Shown piece after piece: positions 11,831-22,269 of a stretch of 64,000 bases of DNA (position 1 is its first letter; every line of letters starts with the position of its first letter). The notes under the pieces were generated by a model. That model saw only the letters and a program-made list of their open reading frames with translations, did not search any database and was not told the DNA's origin. Origin of the DNA: Siphonodentalium dalli (lineage: Eukaryota > Mollusca > Scaphopoda > Gadilida > Siphonodentaliidae); contig CP136068.1 of NCBI GenBank assembly GCA_032622095.1, positions 48,354,443 to 48,418,442 on the forward strand. Direction: 5' to 3'. Made by a program: the position numbers and the translations under genes.

Positions 11831-12282
11831 ATCCTTGACAATTCCGAGTCATTACTGACTAAACTGAGGTGCTTGAAATTTATGTATGTGCTTTTGATGT
11901 GACATACTCCTCATACTCCTCAAAACATCATATTTAGTTTAGCGTCTAAAGCCTAGGTGTCGTTAATTGGTCCTCCACATTTTATTATCGATCAGGTTTC
12001 TTGGTAAGTATAAACACCTTTGTGGACAACGTCAATATATACTCGTCTTATGTTTTCTCGAGTTTGAATTTACCCGTTCTTACTGATAGCGTTGTATATT
12101 AAATAATTAATTATGATCAAAGTTTCTGAGTAGCAGCCGCACTTGTCTGGTGACGACTAATAGATCGAACCATTAGTGAACAACGGCCATTGATCACATG
12201 TATCGCGCGTCTTCACACCGAGTAATCGATCGGGGGGTTTGTTGGACGCTTGGAGGATTCGCACTTTGGTGCAAGTTTTTTA
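11831..12282. other. interval without recognised gene
   Basis: Ordinary AT-rich sequence. A strong donor-like GTAAGTAT occurs at 12004, but the frame upstream is closed by stops. It could only be a non-coding leader exon, and I do not call one. Confidence 0.4.
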
Positions 12283-12286
12283 TTAA

Positions 12287-12520
12287 CCCTTTCATAACGG
12301 GAGATGCGATAGTGCATCATTAAATATCCGCTGCCAGAGTGGTACCTCATATATTCGAGTCTCCCATAGCGAGCCTCGCATATATAATATAATGCACTGG
12401 CTTACAATGTAAAGGTTAATAGTGTAATGTATTTTCTTATATATGCGAGGATCTCTATGTGAGTGAATGTAATGTCATTGAATGTTCGCAACATTTCAGG
12501 AAGCTCCAGTCATGAAAGGG
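12287..12520. mobile_element. piggyBac-like MITE
   Basis: The element starts CCCTTTCATAACGGGAG and ends CTCCAGTCATGAAAGGG. It is bounded on both sides by TTAA (12283-12286 and 12521-12524). TTAA target duplications with CCC-beginning inverted ends are diagnostic of piggyBac. At 234 bp it has no transposase. A related right end stands alone at 41286-41306. Confidence 0.8.
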
Positions 12521-12849
12521 TTAAAATACAAAGAGGGTCACTGATTGGTAATAGACAGGTAAATGCTAATACATGTAGTTGCTCGTTTCCTAGTGCAGAG
12601 ACACTTCTCACACAGGTATAGGCAATCGAATATGTGTAGAATATGGCCCAGGGTTTGTAGATATCCTGTTCTAGTCGTTGTCTTTTTGTTTAAATTTTAC
12701 AGTCGACATGGATGGCATTATCGTCAATAGAAGATGAGTGTCACATTCTTCCAGGTCATATATTGACTGTGTACTCACTGATCAAGTTGTGTTGATTCAC
12801 TGAGTTGACCCGGGTTGCCTTCTGTTTACATTTTATATTTGGCAATTAT

Positions 12850-13445
12850 GTCTTATCAATGTCGGTGCCGCGACCCCGCCCTAACTCGGATGGTGCAACT
12901 TTGGCATCTTGAAGCCCCACCAGTAGATTCCTCGTGTCATGTAAATGTCTGATATAAATTTAGAGAAAATCTCTTAACTAACACGGATTTATCAATTATG
13001 GTGTCTCCATGCAGCTCAACACACCAACGTCAATCAGGGCCGCTAATTCACATCATATATTTATCGAAAATGGCAGCAAGATGTCGCACATCGCAGTAAG
13101 CACTCATTTTATGCTTGACATATTTAAATAAGTTATGCTGATTCACTATATTTACAAAGAGTTTTCCTTTAAAAAGTACCCCCGAACATGATATATGGTT
13201 CAGTATTCTATTGGCAATTTTGATTTTATCAAAATTGGTACCGTGACCCGCCCTAACTCAGAGGGTGCACCATTGGCATCTTCAAACCACATCAGCAGAT
13301 ACTTTGTATCACGTAAATGACTAATATAAATTTTGATGAATTTTCGTAGCCAACACGGCTTTATAAATTCTCGTGTCCCTTGCGCCCCATCCCCAATGTC
13401 ATCAGGGCCGGAAATGTACGTCTTAAATTGATCGAAAAAAAATAA
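12850..13445 (+). repeat. two ~380 bp diverged tandem units
   Basis: Blocks at about 12865-13080 and 13235-13440 share, in order, the words CCGCCCTAACTC, TTGGCATCTT, ATATAAATTT, AACACGG and TCAGGGCCG. It is an old duplication with no gene. Confidence 0.65.
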
Positions 13446-13559
13446 AGCAAAAATATAAAAGTATCAGTTTATGCTAGGTGAATATGAATGTCATGATTCG
13501 CGTCCCAATATACTTATGACTGTTGGGAAGATATAAGAGTTAAATTGACTTATATTGGT

Positions 13560-14060
13560 CACCAGTTTGCGAAGTAAAACGAATCTGTCTCGTTTTTGGA
13601 GGGTCGCTGGCAACATTATTTTCAACGAAAATCGGAACACATTGACGGTTCCCATCTAGATGTCACCCCGATGTCAATATGAAGTTTGGTGATGATAGGA
13701 TGAGGGATGTGGTCTGTAGGGTTTGTCAAACATTTTAGTCAAGCAAAGAATAAAATCCAAGATTGCTGTGTTGCGTCGAATTTTTTTTCATATTCGTCAA
13801 CTCTCATCTAGAGTTACCTAAACCTGCCTGTAATTTTTAAAGACAATTATGCAATAAATTTATGGTGTGCTGATGGATACAAATTAAAAAAATTCAAGAT
13901 GGCTGCTGGCGACCATGTTTTTAACGAATATCGGAGAGAAAATGATAGGCCCCATCCAGAAGTCACACCGAAGATACGTATGAAGTTTTGTGACGATGAG
14001 AGATGTGACATGTAGGGCGTGCTAACGGACATTGTTGACAGACGCACGGGTAAACCCCTC
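13560..14060. repeat. dispersed repeat (CAAGATGGCTGCTGGCG type)
   Basis: Two diverged passages share CCATCTAGATGTCACCCCGA-like and TGATGATAGGATGAGGG-like words. The family occurs again at about 36600-36840 with the same order of words. The open frames do not resemble a protein. Confidence 0.55.
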
Positions 14061-15036
14061 AGCAGGTTGTCGAGTAAATGCAAGGACAGTATGGCCTAAA
14101 ACTTGGTCCAACTTTGCGTGGTTTTAGACAGTTTTGTTTAAACGTTTCAAAGGCCCATAACAACAGTTAATATGGCATTTGATACAAATGCTTGATGGCT
14201 TAAGCTCGTAAACCCAAAATAGCTCCCAAACCATGTACATACCAAAGTCGAAACCACATATATCGGTTTCGTAGGCGAAAACGGACACATGAAGGGTGGA
14301 TGCCAACCCACGGCAATTGCTCAATCAGGTCTTCGTCAAGTTAAGCTAAAAATGCACCAAAAATGCTCGAATCCTCGTTGGCAGATCAATGAATCACCCT
14401 TGCGCCCAACGAATCCCGCGATCGATTACGGCGTGTGTTCCAAAGTAACAGAATGACAACCGTCTAATATGTACACTGTATACCGGAGATTGCGTTGATC
14501 AGGAATTAATTTTACCACTTATAATTGTGTGCTGTAATTATGACAAAACTTTGCCGAAAAACACAACAATAGCAACATTTGAAAGACTAAACAAAGCAAT
14601 TCAAACATCAAAAACCACAACAGAAAAGTATTCATATATCAGGCATATATATTCAAAATTCACGAGCGTTGTCGAAAGTTTTTTTTTATGATGAGTGTGT
14701 TGTCGAGGACATGTTTTGCGTTTCCTTTGGTGAATATCCTACCATTCTTGTGATACTGATTCACGAAATGAATTTACTTAGGAAAATTGGAATCAAATAA
14801 GTCTTTCAACTATAACATTTCATGAACTGCACACAGAGCCAGTTAGTGATTGTTAATAAGAGTCATACGTTCTTAATCGTTGCCACGATTTTACAGCAAA
14901 GTATAACGAAGAAATAAATCATGGTTCAGACTATGCTCGAACAGCTGAAGCGACACCATAAACCAAACCAAACCAAACTATACTACACTAGTTGAATAAG
15001 TGTCGCATTCACAATCATGTTGATTTGATTTTTCAG
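14061..15036. other. upstream region of lectin exon A, no gene seen
   Basis: I looked for a signal-peptide or transmembrane exon with a phase 1 donor and found none convincing. The acceptor of exon A, a T-rich tract ending TTTTTCAG, closes this interval. Confidence 0.4.
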
Positions 15037-15258
15037 TCCAATGTCCTGTTTGGCAGGGATATATGTCTCAGAATATTTCTGGGAAGATTTTCTGCTGGAA
15101 GTTTTACTCCGATAAGTCAACTCACACTGAGGCGGAAAGCACGTGCACTCTTGATGGCGGCCATCTCATTTACGTGCCCGACAGCGTTACGCATCAACTT
15201 ATAGCGAGCCAACTCACAACTTTGAACGTGCTACCCGCTTCACCAAATTGGAAAGATC
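15037..15258 (+). CDS. C-type lectin gene, exon A (N-terminal half of CTLD)
   Basis: This internal exon encodes the first half of a C-type lectin domain. It starts after TTTTTCAG at 15036 and ends before the consensus donor GTGAGT at 15259. The first complete codons read QCPVWQGYMSQ, followed by FCWKFYSD, the helix-1 pattern TEAESTCTLDGGHLIYVPD, and a tail ending NWKD. The CP, FCW and STC cysteines are those of the long-form CTLD (C0, C0' and C1). Both borders are phase 1, and the single trailing C joins AA of exon B to make Gln. The ATG inside the exon is not a start, because the domain begins before it. C-type lectins are usually secreted or membrane receptors for sugars or proteins. The preceding exons are not identified, so localisation is unknown. 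Confidence 0.9.
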
Positions 15259-15312
15259 GTGAGTATACAGTATCACACTGGGTGAAGTGGTCATGTTATT
15301 GTGATATGGGCC

Positions 15313-15745
15313 GGATTCGTCATCTCAGGTTTAAACCTGGTCTACGTAAGCCTCTAGGTTTAAACCGCAGTGAGTCGGCTAAATATGTGGTTTAAACCCG
15401 AGACTGCAGGTCTGAGTGACGCATTCGTCATCTCTGGTTTAAACCTGGTCCAGACCAGTGGTTTAGCAATAGTGTCTCTGTATCATCGAGATAATTAATT
15501 GTACTTTCCTAATGCGGACCGACTCGTTTTGTTGCTTGCGAAAATCAATAATTACGACAGCGAGCATATTTTGATTGGAAATGTATAAGCGAGAAGCACT
15601 CACACCTACAAAGCGTGTGAGAATAAGTTTTTGTCAATTTCGAAATTTTGTTGCGTTTTATCAGCTTAAACCGGCAACTAAACCATCTAATTCGGCGGTC
15701 CAGCTAAACCAGCTTTACCAAGGGTAAACTTGAGATGACGAATCC
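15313..15745. mobile_element. GGTTTAAACC-type MITE
   Basis: A perfect 15 bp inverted end, GGATTCGTCATCTCA, is present at 15313-15327 and its complement at 15731-15745. A third internal copy of ATTCGTCATCTC occurs near 15421. Palindromic GGTTTAAACC-like words are repeated inside. It lies 54 bases after the lectin donor site. The outer ends of the 27474-29537 element resemble it. The superfamily is not determined. Confidence 0.7.
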
Positions 15746-18027
15746 GTCTTTTCTTCATCGCGGTTTAGAATTGTCAAACAATAAGCCTTATTACTGGTTC
15801 GCGATTTTCAAGATGGCCGATGGTTCCATATGGTCCGATTCCTAGCTTTTTATCCAACCCACCGGTAAAAGCCGATAAAAGGTCAAAGTTGAGAAGTAGC
15901 ATCCATTTGTAAACATTCGACAGCTGAGTGCGATAATTTTTTATCAACATTTTATGGCTTAATTTCATTTATTCTGAGTGCAGCTACGTGTTTAAGAATT
16001 GTTTTGTGGCCATATCATCTATAGAGTTAGGATCTGGTGACGATGCAGACATTCAGACGCCCTTTTTTGTCAACGAACTTCCCATATATTACTGATAAAT
16101 AGCGAGTTCTTGCGTTAAAAAAATAACTCAAAAACATATGTGATACATCCAATCCATCTACTGTGCGAAACCTACGTGTTGTATGTATCCAGGGTGAGTG
16201 TTTAATTAGTTTATGAAGTTCTCGCACCTGCGACTCGGTAACGGCCTGTTGCCATTTTATTTTGGGAATTCCCAGACTGGAGTCATATGCTAAAAATAGA
16301 TGCTACTTGTTAACTTTGACCTCCGGAGACCAAATGGCGGATTCACCGCGAGTAAGTGATATCACTTATTAGTCAAAGGGTTGAGCTGTAAATCTCGAGT
16401 GATGGCGTGGCTATGTGGCAACCGCCGACTGGTGCTATGTAACAGTTGATTCATTCGCACATGAGCTTTGCTCATATATGGACATGTTCCTTCAATATCA
16501 TTTTTACAACTATCTTGTAGCTTTTTTTTGGCTTGTGATAATCACAAATACTGGTGTTTTATACGAATTTATTTGAACGGTTCAACGTTTTAATTTTTAT
16601 ACCAAGAACGATGCCAGTGCATGACCAGATATGTTATAAACATAGTTTGCAATCCTAACCTTATATTGCTATATGAGTCAAATTTGATAACTTATTTTGA
16701 TGTAGATCATGTCATAACGCTCTACTCTAGCTACGCCCATAACTTCCCATAATATTCCACCAGTTCAATACCTCGCAACTGTTTGATATTCTGCATGACG
16801 GGAACGTTATTACATTGAAAAAAGCAACGCATGTAATATATTTCTTTATTAAAATGTGCCCCTCTGCATGGTTGCCCACTTCCGACAGTTCTGATGCCGC
16901 TTCTTGTGTGCACTTATAAGCAAATTGCCTTTACTTGAATAAGCTGTTGGTTCATGATTGACTCGATAATGGAGCCTTTATTCAGCGTCAGAGGCTCATG
17001 TGGGCCATTTGTGTGATAAGGGCCTGCGACACCTTTGCGAACATTTTGATCATTTGAATAGTTTAATTTAAAAAAACATTTAATTAAATTTAAAACTTTC
17101 AAAATCTAACGCTGTTATATCATCCGAGTCACCACACCTAATTTGGTTTAAGTCGGTCCAGTGGAATGGGAGAACAGTTGCGATTAGACATGCAGATAGA
17201 CAGCTCCTATACCCTTCAATATATACAGATATACATATAAATACGCCCAAATGTTGTCTTTGCGGGTAAAGCACCTTGTAGGAAATGTATCACGAACAAA
17301 GTGATGAACAGCGCGTTAAACTCGTGTTGAGCGACATTCCCTTTGGCAGATTCATTTAAACCAGAATGTTCCCACCTTAGCTATTGTGCTATCTAATTGG
17401 TGCGTGCGTCATATAACAAAATAATCATATTAAGCCTGCTATCTGACTACTGACCTTGAGCCCCGGTATAGCCAAGTCAGTAAAACGCATGGATCGTCGG
17501 TCATAAGTTGGTAACCGCTGTCGATCCGGGATCTCGTCCTTGTATATACGCAGGACGAGTAGCTTGGATTGTTTTATTATATGGGTGTGTTAGTTACTGA
17601 CCGGGAATCGGTACTTTATACATGCGGTGTGCGTCTTTCCTTCGCCACTAAACTGACAGCGTATTGATGCTAATTATGTCCATCATTCATGATGATGGTT
17701 TCTGAATAAGACCACGTATAAAACCCCAACTCCTAATAACCAACTGGCAAACCATTATATGAGATCGGCTTGTTCTGTCACACAACAGCATACATACTCT
17801 GCATATGCATAGATCAGATGTGTTGAAATATAAAACCCAACATCATACTTGTGCATATATACATACAAACATTGTAAATGCATACGTAAAATTAATGTAC
17901 ATGTGGCCCATAATATATACTGAACAGTTTCGTGTATTTGTTTGTATATATCGAATATAACATATCCCGCAAGTGGGATTATGAATATGCCCGGTTAAGT
18001 GATACATGTTTATCTGTATATATATAC
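15746..18027. other. intron interval, no gene recognised
   Basis: Minus-strand open frames at about 16027-16290 (with VRELHKLIKHSPWIHTTRRF) and 16731-17102 look moderately protein-like, but I cannot assign them to a family. A weak tRNA-like block (AGCCAAGTCAGT, then GTCGATCCGGG) sits at 17465-17535 and may be a SINE relic. The rest is plain AT-rich intron. Confidence 0.35.
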
Positions 18028-19648
18028 ACTAGCTGGGTACCCGTCCTGACGGGGAGAGTCGTTGTGTTGTTTTTTTACACCAACACCCAAAAATCGTGGA
18101 AATCGGCCCAGCGGATACCGAGATACAGGTTCAAGGTCATTTGAAAGGTCAAGGTAACGCTGGGTGGGACGAAATTTATTGGCATCCCCATCTACACCAA
18201 CACCCCAAAAATGGTGGAAATCGGCCTAGCGGATACCGAGATACATGTGCAAGGTCATTTGAAAGGTCAAGGTCACGTCGCTACCCTTTGAAAATGTTTG
18301 GCTACCCGAACTGTCGCTACCTACGAAATTTCATCCCGATCGTCCCATCGGATCCTGAGATAGATAGTCAAGGTCGTTCAAGGTCAAGGTCACGCCGCGC
18401 GGGCATCTCGGTGGGACGAAATTTATTGGCATCCCCATCTACACCAACACCCCAAAAATGGTGGAAATCGGCCCAGTGGATACCGAGATACCATGTGTAT
18501 CAAATTTCGTCCGTAGAAATCCGCCAGTTTTACCCAATTCTACTCAAGTCGATAAACGCTCTTTGATAGCGACGCCTCATATACACACGCTCATTAATTA
18601 TCAAGCTTCAAAAGAATCGAGTTAAGCAATTTTGATGTAAATAAACCAAACGTGTAGCCAAAAAACAGCTAAGATCTGTTACACGGATTTAACCAAAATT
18701 TCGGCCATTCTGGAAGCCATCTCAGCTAAATGGATTTGATCGACTTTTACCCGAGTGCAGATTCGAGAGCTAGACAATCATGAATTCGCTCCACTTTTTT
18801 TTTTTTTTAGAACCCGGGCATATCGGCTGGAGCACCCCGAAAGAGGTGACCCACCCTTACGAGATGGTCAAATTGCCTGTCGGTGTCAGTCCCCGCTAAA
18901 GCGGAAGTCCGTCAGTCAGTCACGACCACTCGTCCTCCTCGGGCTGCGAACCCACACCGTGGAAGTCCCGTCCGATGGGGTGACCATCGTCGGGGACGTA
19001 TCTCACAGCACGGGCTCGAGCCAAAAAGCCGAGAAGCGATCGAATGATCGCCATCCCTATGGTCCGGAACCCCAGCCAAATGGAGTGGTGGATGAGAATC
19101 GAGGCTCTTGGATGAGATTCCAGACCATAACGATGATGATATTTAGCGAACTTTTACCCGGCACCTAACTCTAAACGACTTCGCACTAAGTGAGGTGTGG
19201 AAAATAATAGCATAAAAATATAAATGTATCCTAAATAGACTTAAGAATATCAGCTGTAACAAAAATGTATATATCATAAATGTAAATGCTATATTTTGGG
19301 ACGGAGCCGGGAAATGCCGTATTTTCACTCAAGTAGATACACGATTCTTAATAGCCTGCAAATTGACAATATATGTGTGTTACGTTCGACGACGTTGTGC
19401 TGTTTACGTCATGTGAATATAGAGTTGTCCTTCCTGCATCTGGTCACACAATCACGCCGTGCCAAGGACTCTAGCACTGGGGAGTGGTCAAGGTCACACC
19501 GCGCGGGCAAATGGATGGGCCTATGTTAGTCATCGGTGATACTACGTAGCCGTACCAAGTTTCGTCGAAATCGATTCGGCCGTTTTCGAGTCCATCGCGG
19601 CCACACAGACACACAGACACACAAACTTTCCTCAAATATATATTAGAC
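18028..19648 (+). mobile_element. TCAAGGTCA-rich dispersed repeat, interrupted copy
   Basis: It begins CTAGCTGGGTACCCGTCCTG and resumes after 19476 to end in AAACTTTCCTCAAATATAT. A repeated sentence, CACCAACACCCC then GTGGAAATCGGCC then GATACCGAGATAC or a close variant, occurs three times. It carries five exact TCAAGGTCA words (18131, 18267, 18378, 18384, 19488). Its end resembles the AAATCGGTTCAGCCGTT endings common in invertebrate retroelements. The stretch 18560-19475 appears to be an insertion. Confidence 0.6.
18755..19168 (+). other. GC-rich block with uninterrupted frame
   Basis: This is a clearly GC-richer island than its surroundings, with one open frame of 137 codons containing AYRLEHPERGDPP and RSNDRHPYGPEPQPNG. 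It follows a poly-T run at about 18797 and sits inside the interrupted repeat. I do not recognise a protein family. It may be an inserted SINE, processed transcript or foreign fragment, and the frame may be open by composition. Confidence 0.3.
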
Positions 19649-20035
19649 TAGCTGGGAACCCGTCCTGACGGGGAGAGTCGTGTTGTTGTTTTTTACACCA
19701 ACACCCCAAAAATGGTGGAAATCGGCCCAGCGGATACCGAGATACGGGTTCAAGGTCATTTGAAATGTCAAGGTCACGACGCACGGTCATCCGGGTGTGA
19801 CGAAATTGCTCGGCCCCTCAAACTGCCCCCACATACCAAATTTGGTTGAAATCGGCCCAGCTGGAGCCGAGATACAGGTTCAAGGTAAATGCCACGCCGC
19901 ACGGGTAAACGGATAAGCCCATTTTAGTCCTCGGGTCGAATTACGTGCCCGTACCAAGTTTCGTCGAAATCGGTTCAGCCGTTTTCGCGGCCACACACAC
20001 ACACAGACAAACTTTCCTCAAATATATAATAGATG
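19649..20035 (+). mobile_element. TCAAGGTCA-rich dispersed repeat, compact copy
   Basis: A nearly complete short copy directly abuts the first. It starts CTAGCTGGGAACCCGTCCTG and ends AAATATATAATAGA. It contains two exact TCAAGGTCA words (19750, 19768), the GTGGAAATCGGCC sentence and the terminal AAATCGGTTCAGCCGTT. No coding capacity. Confidence 0.65.
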
Positions 20036-20937
20036 ATACCGATTTCCGTCAAAATTATAAATAACCATTTTCATGCCATATGATGATTCCAATAAAGTGG
20101 TTTAAATAGACGCCAAACTGGTGACGTTCCAGTCAGAGATGGGAGAACAGAGGGTACATAAGTTGATAACAATATTTGCAATTGATTTGCGCCTGCCATC
20201 CATTGATCCAGCTGGAGTCTCAACGCGTCATACCATTACTTGCATACTTTGAATCCGACATTTATAACACACAGCGTGCAATATATATATATACATGTAT
20301 ACGCATCTGGGACGAATTTGCGAACGTGTTGTATGCATGTGTATGTAGACTTCAAGATAAGGACAACAACAGCTCTAGGCTCGTCACCACGTATTCATAA
20401 TCGACAATATCGATTGGCAAGTGTTGCTTTTCATAGATCCATCAGGAAGAGAACTATTGCTGTTTTGTTACAAAACATTGAATGGAGTTCTCACCACGAC
20501 AACACAAAGGGTGCTTACTATCCACGACATACATGTTATATGTTTGGGATGTTGTTTATTACTCTTATGAGACTGGTGTCGTTTTGTTGTTGCTGAATTG
20601 GAGTGGGGACCAAAATTAGACTTTGGTTTATCAAACAAGTTCTATTGAAATTAACTTTCTATAGGATAGACCAGATGGCTTATCGAAGCTTTCCAGGTAT
20701 ATCTGGATAATGGCCATGTCTGCAATAGACTAGAACATTAAATCCTGAAATTTCCGAAACACAACGGCAATTCAAATTTCAAGCAGAATACAGATTTTAC
20801 GTCTTTTGCAAAGAAACTGGCTAATATTGACCACTTTTACACACTAATTGGTTCATCGTTCTAATGTCCGAACCAGAACTAAGAACTCACGAACTGTAGC
20901 ATCTTTGGCGAATATTGCACTGCATGCGCATCTTCAT
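20036..20937. other. intron interval, no gene recognised
   Basis: The + strand frames near 20176-20596 are open for about 70-118 codons but match nothing I know and are partly built from a (TA)n tract. I see no other structure. Confidence 0.35.
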
Positions 20938-21277
20938 TTATATATATATCCTTTATTTCCTCCGTAAACGACGAGATTTTACAGCACAATTTAGATGCTT
21001 ACACACATGTAATGAACAAATGAACCAATACAAAAAATAAATAAATAGACAATAATATACAAGGTAAACAGATGAGCCTGCTACATATTAGTCGAGGAGG
21101 CAATCAAACATGCACACAACGAGACAGAGGCAGGCATGCTTTCGGACAGGCAGACATGCAGACAGTAGATTAGACAGACAGACACACACACATACAAACA
21201 GACATGCGTGTACGCAGTCGGGCGGGCAGACATATATGCATATACAGACAGACCGATCGACATCCATTAATCCATAT

Positions 21278-21316
<39 letters not shown>

Positions 21317-21370
21317 ACATATATATATATACGGGCAGACAGACAGGCAATCAGGCATACAAACGGATCT
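20938..21370 (-). repeat. probable LINE 3' tail plus CAGACA/TA simple repeats
   Basis: (TA)n and the minus-strand GGAGGAAATAAAGG form an end like that at 10565. CAGACAGGCA-type repeats follow at 21110-21250, and a second (TA)n at 21290-21330. The open frames on both strands are composed of these repeats. Confidence 0.5.
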
Positions 21371-21544
21371 TAGAATACGATGTATGGTTATATAGACTTG
21401 CGAGAGCGCATCACGCTCAGTGAGAGCTTCTGTTGAATCACACGAAATTAGGCAACACTATATTATGTACATTTCAGAGCATGAAAGAGGGTGTGTATAT
21501 TTGGTTTTCAGAAAATCCAACAGGCTTAACACTCTAATTCCAAT

Positions 21545-21752
21545 GTCAAGCGGTACGGATAGTTTAATATGTCAAGCGGTACGGATAGTTTAATATATCA
21601 AGCGGTACGGATAGTTTAATATGTCAAGCGGTACGGATAGTTTAATATGTCAAGCGGTACGGATAGTTTAATATGTCAAGGGGTACGGATAGTTTAATAT
21701 GTCAAGCGGTACGGATAGTTTAATATGTCAAGCGGTACGGATAGTTTAATTA
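21545..21752 (+). repeat. 26 bp minisatellite, eight units
   Basis: Eight head-to-tail units of GTCAAGCGGTACGGATAGTT plus TAATAT begin at 21545, 21571, 21597, 21623, 21649, 21675, 21701 and 21727. They are almost identical: one unit has ATCAAG and one has AAGGGG. The homogeneity indicates recent expansion. Confidence 0.97.
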
Positions 21753-22269
21753 ACGGGTCATGTGAGTGATTTAGATTCGTACTTACAATGTTTTCTTGGT
21801 CAACCATCTGAATTATGCACGTTATGATATATTTCAATGCATAGGAAGTAATTTTGAGTTTGTATTATGTATAAATTAATTTGACCCTTCAACAGTTACT
21901 GGCAAAGATTGTAAAAGAGCTTAAGAAAACAATTGTCCTTTCCAAAGAATAATATATGCACTAACATCTAGCTGATTCAGTTCTCACATCCACATTTGAT
22001 CATCTGATTGACACTGTTAGATGCCAGTATCGTTTCCTTTAGTAACATGATATGATTGCGAATCTTGTTCACAACATCGTTACACTAACGGAATTCCACG
22101 GGATCAATATTTGGTGGTATCCAACGACATGCATTTTTCATAATGTGCACAACCCCTCAACACGTTGACACAACACTTCATTGGCAACGATGTAAGGCCT
22201 TAAGTATTGGTGCGGAAACATGATTTGCTGGAGATGTTTTATGTTTTCATGATTTGAACCTTGAACTTG
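21753..22269. other. intron interval, no gene seen
   Basis: Nothing beyond AT-rich sequence was noticed between the minisatellite and the decayed minus-strand gene. Confidence 0.4.

Noticed and set aside
11990..12010. Strong donor GTAAGTAT as an upstream lectin exon
   Set aside because: The preceding frames are closed by stops and no signal peptide or membrane segment is present.
17465..17535. tRNA-like block (AGCCAAGTCAGT ... GTCGATCCGGG)
   Set aside because: B box is weak and no cloverleaf pairing is visible; at most a SINE relic.
21545..21752. CRISPR-like array
   Set aside because: Units are contiguous 26 bp repeats with no unique spacers, in a eukaryotic intron.
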